Shown here piece after piece: positions 1 through 8,334 of a stretch of 64,000 nucleotides of DNA. The stretch spans positions 186,001 to 250,000 of the forward strand of contig NZ_JABWDU010000009.1 of assembly GCF_013371465.1 (NCBI RefSeq). The letters run 5' to 3'. The DNA is from Ensifer oleiphilus. Its GTDB lineage: Bacteria > Pseudomonadota > Alphaproteobacteria > Rhizobiales > Rhizobiaceae. The notes below the pieces were generated by a model that was not told where the DNA came from, searched no databases, and saw only the letters and a program-made list of their open reading frames with translations. The position numbers were made by a program, and so were the translations under genes. Each line of letters begins with the position of its first letter. Within the stretch, counting starts at the first letter, position 1.

Positions 1-2
1 TG

Positions 3-578
3 GTCGACGGCATAGCCAAGGTGATCGCCAAACATCCCGACGCCGATATCGCCAACGCCTTCAACCATAAGCAGGTTGCCTGCAAGATCTGGGCGCGCGA
101 CACGCTGCTGCAAGCCGCGGGGAAATCCTATGAGCGGATCGTGGTTCTGGGCGGTTGGTATGGAATCCTTCCGGCCATGTTGCTGGAGGACCGCCGATTC
201 GAGATTGCCGTGGCTGAAAGCTATGACATCGACCCCTCCGTAGAGACTGTGGCGCGTACGCTCAACGCGACCCATGCCGACCGTTTTCGTGCGGTCACCG
301 CCGATATGTACGCGATCGACTACCCTCGCCTCGGCGCCGACCTGATCATCAACACGAGCTGCGAACACATCGCCGATCTTCGCAGCTGGCTTGAATTGAT
401 ACCGGCCGGCACACGTGTCCTCCTGCAGTCCAACGATTATTTCAGCGAACCGACACACATCAACTGTGTTGCGTCCGTAGAAGCATTCGCCGACCAGGCG
501 AAACTTTCGACAATCGATTTTGCCGGCGCCTTGCCGACGAAGAAATACACACGGTTCATGCTGATCGGGACGGTCTGA
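3..578 (+). CDS. SAM-dependent methyltransferase-like protein (5' end outside window)
   Basis: The frame is open to the left edge, so the true start may lie outside the window; the first visible start codon is GTG at 21 (185 residues). A Rossmann-type glycine loop (VVLGGWYG, about residues 41-48 from the GTG) is followed by an acidic strand end (IDPSVE) and a motif IV-like LIINTSCEH. This order suits a class I S-adenosylmethionine-binding fold, although the loop is not the textbook GxGxG. The substrate cannot be read from the sequence. The gene converges with a glycosyltransferase on the other strand and their 3' ends overlap by 23 nt. A role in decorating a glycan is inference from context only. 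Confidence 0.6.
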   Translation, partial: VDGIAKVIAKHPDADIANAFNHKQVACKIWARDTLLQAAGKSYERIVVLGGWYGILPAMLLEDRRFEIAVAESYDIDPSVETVARTLNATHADRFRAVTADMYAIDYPRLGADLIINTSCEHIADLRSWLELIPAGTRVLLQSNDYFSEPTHINCVASVEAFADQAKLSTIDFAGALPTKKYTRFMLIGTV

Positions 579-1722
579 CAGGCGCCTTCAAAAGCCACTC
601 ACGCAGGATCGCCGCCGTCTGGGCGGCGCCTTCGAGGTCAAGCGGCGGCATTGCCGGCTTCGCGCGAGCAAGCTGTGTTTCAACATCGCGCGCCAGGCGA
701 GCGGGCGTTATGTCGTTTTCGGGCAGGACGCCGGCGAGCCCGAGCTTTTCCAGTCGCGCTGCCCGCGTCGATTGTTCCGTTTCGCCGCCGGCCGTGAACG
801 GGATCAACAGAGATGCACAACCCGCTCGAATGATGTCGCAGACCGTATTGTAACCGGCCTGTGAAACGGAAAGCCGCGCGCCGGAAAGCAGGCTGGCAAA
901 ATCCTGGCGAAACCGGAACAGATTCACATTCCCGGGAGCAGCGGATTCGAAAGCGTCATAGTCGGCCTGCGGCAGATTGGGGCCTGTCACCAGGCACCAT
1001 TTAAGCTCCTGCGGCAGAAGTTTCGCGGCCTCAAGGCCGGCGCCGATCAGCTCTTTACCAACCGCGCCGCCGCCGGCCGAAACCAGCACGTCGAACCGCT
1101 CCCGCGGCAGCGCAGGCGCGCTGCCCGCGACGAGGCCGGTATAGGCGACCTTGTCGGCGATCTCCCGCGCGTAGGGAAACGTCTCTTCAAGCCGGGCAAA
1201 GGCGGGATCGCCGTGGACGAGCACAAGGTCGAAATGCGCCTGCACCAGCTCCAGCATTTCCTCGGCGCGGCCCGGCTTGTTCCGCTCCTGCAGGATATCG
1301 CGCAGCGATGTTGCCACCAGCGGGCGCGGGTTTGACGCCTCGATCAGGTCGAGCAACGGCATCAATTCAAACCGCATCTGGCGGCGCCCGAACGGAAACG
1401 CCTCGAAAATCACAACATCCGGGTCGCAGGTGCGGAATGAATCCAGCAGCATATCCCGCCGACGTTCCTTGAATTCATCATCCACCGGCTGTCCGGTTTC
1501 GTCGGCGAGGCCAGAAAACCCCTTGTCGCCGGCAACGACCGGCGGCAACGCTACGTGCTTCAAATCGGACGCTGGAAAGCCGGGAACCGGTGTACCGCCA
1601 GTGACGACCGTGACGTCGAAACCGTCGACAGCCAGCGCACTGGCAATGCGACTTGCCCGTGCCAGATGGCCGATCCCCAGCAGATGCTGGACATAGAAGA
1701 AGACCCGCAGCTGCCGTGTCAT
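556..1722 (-). CDS. MurG-like (GT28-type) glycosyltransferase
   Basis: A 388-residue GT-B glycosyltransferase. The N-terminus has a nucleotide-sugar-transferase start (FFYVQHLLGIGHLARASRI), the GIGH loop being typical of MurG/GT28-like enzymes. The C-terminal half has the glycine-rich SAGGGAVGKELI segment and the SQAGYNTVCDIIRAG donor-binding segment, where MurG-like proteins bind the UDP moiety. I chose the ATG at 1722 because it forms an ATGA overlap with the stop of the upstream glycosyltransferase, implying translational coupling; an in-frame GTG lies at 1734. It is the last gene of a three-glycosyltransferase operon. Acceptor and donor are unknown; a cell-surface glycan is likely. Confidence 0.85.
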   Translation of the reverse strand: MTRQLRVFFYVQHLLGIGHLARASRIASALAVDGFDVTVVTGGTPVPGFPASDLKHVALPPVVAGDKGFSGLADETGQPVDDEFKERRRDMLLDSFRTCDPDVVIFEAFPFGRRQMRFELMPLLDLIEASNPRPLVATSLRDILQERNKPGRAEEMLELVQAHFDLVLVHGDPAFARLEETFPYAREIADKVAYTGLVAGSAPALPRERFDVLVSAGGGAVGKELIGAGLEAAKLLPQELKWCLVTGPNLPQADYDAFESAAPGNVNLFRFRQDFASLLSGARLSVSQAGYNTVCDIIRAGCASLLIPFTAGGETEQSTRAARLEKLGLAGVLPENDITPARLARDVETQLARAKPAMPPLDLEGAAQTAAILREWLLKAPVRPSRSA

Positions 1723-2963
1723 GCCAATTTCCACTCGTTTGCAAACAGCTTCGTAAGCTGGTCGATGCTGGAGTGATGGTCAAACTGCGTCCTCACCCGC
1801 TGTTCGGCAGCAGCCCCCAACTGGGCGCGGCGTGCAGGGTTGCGGATCAACTCTTCCAGCGCGAGCGACAGCGCCTGCGGATCTTCCGAAGGAACGACCC
1901 GGCCGTTTTCGCCGTCAATCAGGAGTTCGGGCACGCCGGATATTGCCGTAGACACGCAAGCAAGTCGCTGGCTCGACGCTTCGACGAGCACATTCGGCAG
2001 GCCATCGCGATCACCGTCGGCCGTCACACGGCAGGCGAGCGCAAAGATATCACTGGTTCGATAGTGCGCGAGTACGTCCGTCTGATCGAGCGCACCCTTC
2101 CAGGCAATTCTGTCGGAAATGCCGAGCTCGTCACCCAAGATCTTGAGCTTCCCCGTCAGTTCTCCGGCGCCGATGTGCTCGAAGCGCCAGTGCAGCTCGG
2201 GCGGCAACAGGGCGAGCGCCCTCAGCAGGACATCGTACCCCTTCTTGCCCACCGCCCTGCCGACGCTGACGATGCGGACCGGTTCTGCCCTGTCGGAGCC
2301 ATCGCGGATCGAATGTGCGCCTTCGAAATGCGGGAAGCGCTGAAGGTCGAGACCATGATAGCTCAGGTGCACCCTTGCCTTCTGCGATGTCAGGCTCTGC
2401 AGGTGCTCATATCCGGTGCGCGTGCACGTCACCGTCCAGCGCGCGCGCGCGAGCTTTTCGGAAAGCTCCCAGTCGGGCGATGTCCAGATATCCTTGGCAT
2501 GCGCCGAACAGGTCCATGGCGTACCGGCGATCATGCTCGCATATGCTGTGACCGAAGCGGGCGTATGAATGAAGTGCGCATGCAGCCAGCCTGGATCGCC
2601 CGGCCACTCCGACGCAAGCACAAGCGCCTGCCCGAAACGGCGGAAACGATTGCGGGTCGGGTCCCGTGCAAGGTCCTTAGAGAATGGCCCAAGTGCCTGC
2701 CAGAAACCCGCTTTTGGCAGCGAACGCACCAGCGCCTTGAGGACCCGCAACGGCTCCTCGTGCAGATACTCCGGCAGATAGTGGACATCGGCACGGATCT
2801 CGTCATGCACCGGATGGCGCTTGCCATCGGTGGGACGTCGGAGCGCGATCAGGACGAGATCATGCCCGGCCTTCTCAAGCCCGAGCAATTCCTGTGCAAT
2901 GAAGGTTTCCGAAAGGCGCGGGTATCCTTTCAGAACGACGGCAATCTTGCGGTCTGTTGGCAA
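1719..2963 (-). CDS. Glycosyltransferase family 4 protein
   Basis: A 414-residue GT4-type enzyme. The N-terminus (VVLKGYPRLSETFIAQELL) is typical of exopolysaccharide and colanic-acid-type GT4 proteins. The middle has WLHAHFIHTP and CSAHAKDIWTSP, and the C-terminal GT1/GT4 domain carries the EX7E-type nucleotide-sugar motif in RDGLPNVLVEAS with GRVVPSEDPQ after it. It is the middle gene of the minus-strand operon: 4 nt downstream of the gene ending at 2968, and overlapping the next gene by ATGA. It probably retains the donor anomeric configuration and acts at the cytoplasmic face of the membrane; the sugar is not predictable. Confidence 0.88.
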   Translation of the reverse strand: MPTDRKIAVVLKGYPRLSETFIAQELLGLEKAGHDLVLIALRRPTDGKRHPVHDEIRADVHYLPEYLHEEPLRVLKALVRSLPKAGFWQALGPFSKDLARDPTRNRFRRFGQALVLASEWPGDPGWLHAHFIHTPASVTAYASMIAGTPWTCSAHAKDIWTSPDWELSEKLARARWTVTCTRTGYEHLQSLTSQKARVHLSYHGLDLQRFPHFEGAHSIRDGSDRAEPVRIVSVGRAVGKKGYDVLLRALALLPPELHWRFEHIGAGELTGKLKILGDELGISDRIAWKGALDQTDVLAHYRTSDIFALACRVTADGDRDGLPNVLVEASSQRLACVSTAISGVPELLIDGENGRVVPSEDPQALSLALEELIRNPARRAQLGAAAEQRVRTQFDHHSSIDQLTKLFANEWKLA

Positions 2964-2967
2964 TGCT

Positions 2968-4185
2968 TCAGCTCGATTTCTTGACGATGCTCAGATGTTC
3001 GCTCGACTGCTCGCCGAGCCATCCACCGACAATTTCCGAGATATGAACGAGCCCCTCGAGCCGCAGCCCGTTGGCACAGCTTTTAGACGGCGGCGCACGT
3101 TGCGGCAGAGCCTTCAACGCAGCGGCGAAACGCAAGGGGTCTTCGGCCTCCTCGGGCAGCAACATGTCGATAAGACCCAACTCCGAGGCGCGGCGCGCGC
3201 GGATCAGTTGCTCTTCACGCGGCTGGATCCGGGGCACGATCAGCGCCGGCTTGTCGAACGACAGGATTTCGCAATAGGTGTTGTATCCGCCCATCGCCAC
3301 GACGCCCTTGGCTCCAGCGATCAGCTCTTCCATGCGGTTGTCGAACTCGATGATCTTGATATGGGGGATCTTGCTTCCCTTCCTGATCAGCTTTTCACGT
3401 TTCTTCACCGGCATATAGGGCCCGAGGACCACCAGCGCCTTATGGGTCAGCCCCGGATCCTGCTGGTAGGCATGAATGAAATCGTGGATCAGATCGGCAC
3501 CATCGCCGCCGCCGCCGGTCGTCACGAGAATATAGTCACCTTCCGGCTTGTGGCCGGGCAGTTCCTCTCGCGGCACGCTCCTCTGCAGGAAGCCGACAAA
3601 ATTCATGCGCTCGCGCACCGCAGGCGGCACTTCGAGTTCCGTGAGCGGATCGTAAAAGTCCGGCGGGCCGTAGACCCAGATCGTGTCGTAATACTGCTCG
3701 ATCTTGCGCATGGTGTCGCGGCGCTTCCATTCCGCCTCGAGCAGATGCGGCGCATCCATGACCTCGCGCAAGCCCAGCACGAGCGTGGTGCCATGCGCCT
3801 TGAGGTAGGTGAGCGTCTCCTCGACCTCGCCCCGCAACCCCATCGGTTCCTTGTCGACGATGAAGATGTCCGGCTTGAAGGTTTCTGCCGTGTGCCGGAT
3901 GATCGACTGGCGCATCTTCAAAGTCTCGTCGAGCTCGATATGGCGATCGAGGGACGTGTAATCGCCGTTATGCAGCTTGATGACGCTCGGTATCTTCACG
4001 AAATCGACGCGAGCGCGATAGTCGAAGGCGCCGGCAATCGTTGCGCCCGAAATGATCAGGATGTTCAAACCCCGATAGTCTTCCACCAGCGAATGCGCAA
4101 TCGTACGGCATCGGCGCAGGTGGCCGAGCCCGAAAGTGTCGTGGCTGTACATGAGAATTCGGGCATCGTCTAAGCGCCGCGTCAT
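2968..4185 (-). CDS. MurG-like (GT28-type) glycosyltransferase, first gene of operon
   Basis: A 405-residue protein with the same architecture as the gene at 556-1722: an N-terminal ILMYSHDTFGLGHLRRCRTI with the GLGH loop, and a C-terminal LVTTGGGGDGADLIHDF plus VVAMGGYNTYCEILSF donor-binding segments. The two copies are clearly diverged paralogues flanking a GT4 gene, so the operon may build a repeat with two related linkages. The sequence AFDKPALIVPRIQPREEQL-like region matches the conserved C-terminal part of this group. It is the promoter-proximal gene; upstream lies only the 3' end of the ABC transporter operon and its terminator. Confidence 0.85.
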   Translation of the reverse strand: MTRRLDDARILMYSHDTFGLGHLRRCRTIAHSLVEDYRGLNILIISGATIAGAFDYRARVDFVKIPSVIKLHNGDYTSLDRHIELDETLKMRQSIIRHTAETFKPDIFIVDKEPMGLRGEVEETLTYLKAHGTTLVLGLREVMDAPHLLEAEWKRRDTMRKIEQYYDTIWVYGPPDFYDPLTELEVPPAVRERMNFVGFLQRSVPREELPGHKPEGDYILVTTGGGGDGADLIHDFIHAYQQDPGLTHKALVVLGPYMPVKKREKLIRKGSKIPHIKIIEFDNRMEELIAGAKGVVAMGGYNTYCEILSFDKPALIVPRIQPREEQLIRARRASELGLIDMLLPEEAEDPLRFAAALKALPQRAPPSKSCANGLRLEGLVHISEIVGGWLGEQSSEHLSIVKKSS

Positions 4186-4206
4186 GCCAGAAACCTTTCG
4201 CTCAGG

Positions 4207-4250
4207 AAAAAACGTACCAAAACACGCGACGCCGGCTTGCGGCCGGCGTC
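4207..4250 (-). terminator. Rho-independent terminator of the ABC importer operon
   Basis: On the minus strand a 9-bp perfect GC stem (GACGCCGGC / GCCGGCGTC, 4228-4250) is followed by a T-rich tail containing a run of six T. It lies directly after the stop of the last permease gene at 4261 and separates that operon from the glycosyltransferases. Confidence 0.75.
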
Positions 4251-4260
4251 GAAACGAACC

Positions 4261-5436
4261 TCATTTGTAGGGATCGGCGGCATCGCGCAAGCCATCTCCC
4301 AAGAAGTTGAACGCCAAAATCACAAAAATGACCGGGATCGTTGGGAATAGCAGCCAGGGGTAGAAGGCAATGACGCTCACGCTTTTCGCCTCGGTCAGCA
4401 GGATACCCCAGCTGGTGATCGGGGGACGCAACCCCAATCCAAGGAAGCTTAGCGCCGTTTCGCCAAGGATCATGCCGGGGATGGAGATTGTCGCGGTGGC
4501 GATCAAGTGAGACATGAAGCCTGGCACCAGGTGCCGGCCGATGATGCGGCCGCTCTTGGCGCCCATCAATTGCGCGGCAAGGACATAGTCCTCCTCGCGC
4601 AACGCCAGCAGTTTCGAACGCACCGCTCGGGCAAGCCCTGTCCAGTCGAGAAGCCCAAGGATGATCGTGATGCCCAGATAAATCAGGATCGGGCTCCAGG
4701 TCGCTGGCATGATTGCGGCCAGCGACAGCCACAGCGGAATGCTCGGGATCGACTGCAGCACTTCGATGACGCGTTGGACGATCAGGTCGAAAATGCCGCC
4801 GTGATAGCCAGCGAGACCACCGATAACGATCCCAAGAACGAAGCTGACGGTAATGCCGAGAAGACCGATCGTCAGCGAAATGCGGGCGCCATAGATGATG
4901 CGCGACAGCACATCACGGCCAAGCCTGTCGGTACCGAGCAGGAAGAGCTGCCCATCCTTTGCGGGGCACACAAGGTGCAGGTTGCTTTCAAACAGCCCCC
5001 AGAACTTGTAGCCGTCACCGCGGCAGAAGAAGCGGATCGGCTCGACTTGCTGCGGATTGTCGGTGTAGGCGCGCCTCAGCGTCTCCATGTCGAGTTCCAT
5101 CGTCCGCCCGTAGACGAACGGGCCGATGAACTTGCCCTCATGGAACAGGCGCACCGACTGCGGAGGCGCATAGATGAAGTCCACATTGCGCGTGTGCAGA
5201 TTGTAGGGCGCCAGGAACTCGCAGATGAGGATCATCAGGTAGAGGGCGACCAGGAAGATGCCGGAGATCAGCGCCAGCTTGTGCCGGCGGAATTTCCACC
5301 ACATGAGCCGCAGTTGCGACGCCTGGTTAACCCGCACCTGCTCTTCCGTCATCGCTTCGACGGAATAGGGATCGAATGGTGCAGTCGATACGTAGTGCGG
5401 CAACGGTTCGCCGGGCGCCGGAAGGAATGACGTCAC
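4261..5436 (-). CDS. Oligopeptide-type ABC transporter permease (OppC/YejE-like)
   Basis: A 391-residue inner-membrane permease. An N-terminal cytoplasmic stretch of about 45 residues precedes the first membrane segment (LALISGIFLVALYLMILI), followed by a periplasmic insert of about 100 residues. The core begins at LLGTDRLGRDVLSRIIYGAR, the hallmark of the OppC/DppC group, with the EAA loop near AAQLMGAKSGRIIGRHLVPG. The large insert before the core is typical of the YejE-like subgroup that works with long substrate-binding proteins. The start overlaps the preceding permease by 4 nt. It is the last gene of a four-gene importer operon. Confidence 0.92.
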   Translation of the reverse strand: MTSFLPAPGEPLPHYVSTAPFDPYSVEAMTEEQVRVNQASQLRLMWWKFRRHKLALISGIFLVALYLMILICEFLAPYNLHTRNVDFIYAPPQSVRLFHEGKFIGPFVYGRTMELDMETLRRAYTDNPQQVEPIRFFCRGDGYKFWGLFESNLHLVCPAKDGQLFLLGTDRLGRDVLSRIIYGARISLTIGLLGITVSFVLGIVIGGLAGYHGGIFDLIVQRVIEVLQSIPSIPLWLSLAAIMPATWSPILIYLGITIILGLLDWTGLARAVRSKLLALREEDYVLAAQLMGAKSGRIIGRHLVPGFMSHLIATATISIPGMILGETALSFLGLGLRPPITSWGILLTEAKSVSVIAFYPWLLFPTIPVIFVILAFNFLGDGLRDAADPYK

Positions 5437-6431
5437 TTGGTGCTCCTGCCTTGCAGCCGTATCCGAGGATCAAGAATGGCGAGCGCGAGATCGGAAATCA
5501 GCACGCCGATGACAGTCAGAAAAGCGAGGAACATCAGGAAGGATCCCGCAAGGTACATATCTTGGCTCTGCAGCGCCTTGATCAACATCGGGCCGGTGGT
5601 TTCGAGCGAAAGCACGATCGCCGTGATTTCCGCACCGGAAATGATTGCAGGCAGGATGGAACCGATATCCGAGATGAAAAAGTTCAGCGCCATGCGTAGC
5701 GGATACTTGATGAGCGTACGCATCGGCGAAAGCCCTTTTGCGCGTGCGGTCACGACATATTGCTTCTGCAATTCATCGAGCAAATTGGCACGCAAACGCC
5801 GGATCATGCCGGCGGTCCCTGCTGCACCGACGATTATGACCGGTATCCAGATGTGTTCGAGGATCGATTTCGCCTTCGCCCAACTCATGGGCTCGGCCAT
5901 GTATTTCTGATCCATGAGGTGGCCGATCGAAATGCCGAACCAGATATTGGCGAAATACATCATGATCAGCGCCAACATGAAGTTGGGTATGGCAATACCA
6001 ATCAAGCCCATCAGAGAGAGGCCGTAATCGCCCCAGCTATATTGATGCGTGGCCGAATAAATGCCGATCGGGAAGGCGATCAGCCATGTGAAGATGATCG
6101 TCAGGAAGGAGACGAGGATCGTCAGCCACAACCTGTCGCCGACGACATCGCTGACCGGCAGTTCGTATTCGAACGAATAGCCGAAATCGCCCTGCAGCAT
6201 GCCACCGAGCCAGTGGACATATCTGAGCAGCGGCGGCTGATCGAAGCCATATTCCTTCCGGAGCGCCTCGATCTGCTCCATGTTGACGCCTTCGCCCTGC
6301 GCCCTGATCTCGGCGACATAACTTTCGAAGTAGTCGCCGGGCGGCAACTCGATGATGGTGAAGACAAGCGCTGAAATGATGAGCAAGGTCGGAACCATCG
6401 CCGCGATGCGCCAGAGGATGTATCGCAGCAT
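5433..6431 (-). CDS. Oligopeptide-type ABC transporter permease (OppB/YejB-like)
   Basis: A 332-residue permease beginning MLRYILWRIAAMVPTLLIIS, the usual OppB/DppB amino end with its first membrane helix. It continues with the periplasmic region (LRKEYGFDQPPLLRYVHWL), five further hydrophobic segments and an EAA-type loop (VTARAKGLSPMRTLIKYPLR) that contacts the ATPase. It pairs with the 4261-5436 permease to form the channel. It sits one base after the stop of the binding-protein gene and overlaps the next permease by 4 nt, so translation is tightly coupled. Confidence 0.93.
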   Translation of the reverse strand: MLRYILWRIAAMVPTLLIISALVFTIIELPPGDYFESYVAEIRAQGEGVNMEQIEALRKEYGFDQPPLLRYVHWLGGMLQGDFGYSFEYELPVSDVVGDRLWLTILVSFLTIIFTWLIAFPIGIYSATHQYSWGDYGLSLMGLIGIAIPNFMLALIMMYFANIWFGISIGHLMDQKYMAEPMSWAKAKSILEHIWIPVIIVGAAGTAGMIRRLRANLLDELQKQYVVTARAKGLSPMRTLIKYPLRMALNFFISDIGSILPAIISGAEITAIVLSLETTGPMLIKALQSQDMYLAGSFLMFLAFLTVIGVLISDLALAILDPRIRLQGRSTK

Positions 6432-6432
6432 G

Positions 6433-8334
6433 TCAGCCTTCCTGCTCGATCCAGAACGTATCGGGTTTGTAAACGCCGAAATAGCTCATGGGGTCGAAGC
6501 CGTAGAGCGCTGATTCCGGGACGTTCCTGATCTTGTTGGCAACGAGGATCGGCTGCAAGGAGGCGTTCACGATGCCGATCGAGAAGACCTGATCGGTATA
6601 GATCGACAACATCCGTCCCCAGATTTCCGCCCGCTCCGCATCCTCGGCCGAGCGCCGCCAGCGCTCGAGCAGCTCTGTCAGCTCGACGACGGCCGGCAGA
6701 TCGGGCGCCTGCCCCATCTCCCCATGCGAGAGATAGTTGAGCCCCCAGACCGGCCATTGCAGCTGATCGTCGGCGGTCGGCGCCAGCTGTCCGGGGTTCA
6801 TGTCCGCCGTCGGCACGCCATTGTCGAGCCCGAACCACATGGACATGATGATCTCGCCGCCTACGGCGCGGCTTCGGAACGTGTCACGCTGCGACGTGCG
6901 GATGAACAGGGAAATGCCGACTTTCTGCCAGTAGTCGGTGATCAGTTGCAAGACATCGGTCTCGAGCGTGCTTTCGCCAGCGGTCTCGACGACGATCTGC
7001 GCGGCGCGGCCATCCGAGAGAATACGAATACCATCGCTGCCGCGGTTCGTCAGACCGGCTTCATCCAACAGCGCGTTGGCCTGTACCGGATCGTGGGCGA
7101 TCCAGGCGGAGGCAAATTCCGGCCGGAACAGCGGGCTCTCGGGCAGAACCGTGTCGGCGCTTTCCTTGGTCAGCCCGTAGAAGACGGCCTTGTTGATCTC
7201 GGAACGGTCGATGGCCAGCGACAACGCTCGCCGTACGCGCACATCCTGCAGCAGCGGACGCCAGACCGGATCGGAGCAGTTGAGGTTGGGAAGCAGCGCA
7301 AGCCGTGAGCCTTGCGTCTTCTTCCACAACTTGACCGTTACGGGATAGCGCTTCTCGGCGTCCTTCAGAAAGGTGTAGTCGATGAAGTCGATATTCGTCG
7401 CTTGCAGGTCGCTTTCGCCGGTGCCCGCTTTCGCGGGGATCAGCGCCGGCGAGCTGACATTGAGGACGAACTTATCGATGTAGGGCAGTTGCAGACCGTT
7501 CTCGTCGACCCGGTGATAATAGGGATTACGCTCGAATACGAACTGTTCGGCCGGCATCGACGTCGTGTTGCGCCAGGGGTCAAGCGTCGGCAGATCGGGA
7601 TTTTCCGGGCGATAGGAACGGGCCATGCGCATATGCAGCTGGCTCCATTTCTTGACCCTTTGTTCCTTCATGATCGCCTTGAGCTTGTCCTCGTCCTGGT
7701 ACTTTTCGTGAAACTGCTTGAGGTAGGCGGCTGGCATTGCCAACACCAAAGGCTGCGGCGCCGCGAGCTTCTGCAGGAAATCCGGGTTGGGTGTAGACCA
7801 GGAATAGCGCACGGTTCGCGCGTCTATGACCTCGAATTTCCCGGCTTCGCCGTCCATCACCAGCGCCGTCGACAGGCCCGCCGGGCTGAGCTTCTCATTG
7901 AGCAGCACATCTTCCCAACAATAGCGGAAGTCTTCCGTCGTCAACGGGCTGCCGTCTGACCACTTGTGTCCCTCGCGCAAATGGAACGTGAAGATCCGAT
8001 CCTCGACCGTCTCGTAGCTTTCCAGCACGTCTGCGTGCATCTCGAGTTTTTCGTCGTAGCCGACGAGGCGCGAATAGCCATAGACGGTCATCAACCGTAT
8101 GTCCTTCGCGCTGCCGATCAGGCTTTGTACGGTGCCGCCATGCTTGCCCGGCTGGCGGCCCATGCCGGCAACATTGATGACGCGCGGGGTCTTCGGCACC
8201 CGCTCATTGACGGGCGGCAGCTTTCCCTCGGCGACAAGCGCCTCGAAAAACTTCGGCTCGCTTGCCGCCGCAAGGAGATATTTGGGAAACGCCGCGGTAG
8301 CGAGCAGGGCGAGCGCGGTTCGGCGAGTGATCAT
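6433..8334 (-). CDS. Long extracellular solute-binding protein (SBP family 5)
   Basis: A 633-residue periplasmic binding protein. The amino end [24 protein letters not shown] is a signal peptide with a twin-arginine-like TRRT motif. The body has family-5 landmarks: FHLREGHKWSDGSPLTTEDF (the signature of peptide/nickel-binding proteins) and later DVRVRRALSLAIDRSEIN. It is about 100 residues longer than DppA/OppA, as seen in YejA-like proteins. The ligand is uncertain: oligopeptide, modified peptide or oligosaccharide. The gene overlaps the ATPase gene upstream by 4 nt and the permeases follow directly. Confidence 0.92.
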   Translation of the reverse strand: MITRRTALALLATAAFPKYLLAAASEPKFFEALVAEGKLPPVNERVPKTPRVINVAGMGRQPGKHGGTVQSLIGSAKDIRLMTVYGYSRLVGYDEKLEMHADVLESYETVEDRIFTFHLREGHKWSDGSPLTTEDFRYCWEDVLLNEKLSPAGLSTALVMDGEAGKFEVIDARTVRYSWSTPNPDFLQKLAAPQPLVLAMPAAYLKQFHEKYQDEDKLKAIMKEQRVKKWSQLHMRMARSYRPENPDLPTLDPWRNTTSMPAEQFVFERNPYYHRVDENGLQLPYIDKFVLNVSSPALIPAKAGTGESDLQATNIDFIDYTFLKDAEKRYPVTVKLWKKTQGSRLALLPNLNCSDPVWRPLLQDVRVRRALSLAIDRSEINKAVFYGLTKESADTVLPESPLFRPEFASAWIAHDPVQANALLDEAGLTNRGSDGIRILSDGRAAQIVVETAGESTLETDVLQLITDYWQKVGISLFIRTSQRDTFRSRAVGGEIIMSMWFGLDNGVPTADMNPGQLAPTADDQLQWPVWGLNYLSHGEMGQAPDLPAVVELTELLERWRRSAEDAERAEIWGRMLSIYTDQVFSIGIVNASLQPILVANKIRNVPESALYGFDPMSYFGVYKPDTFWIEQEG

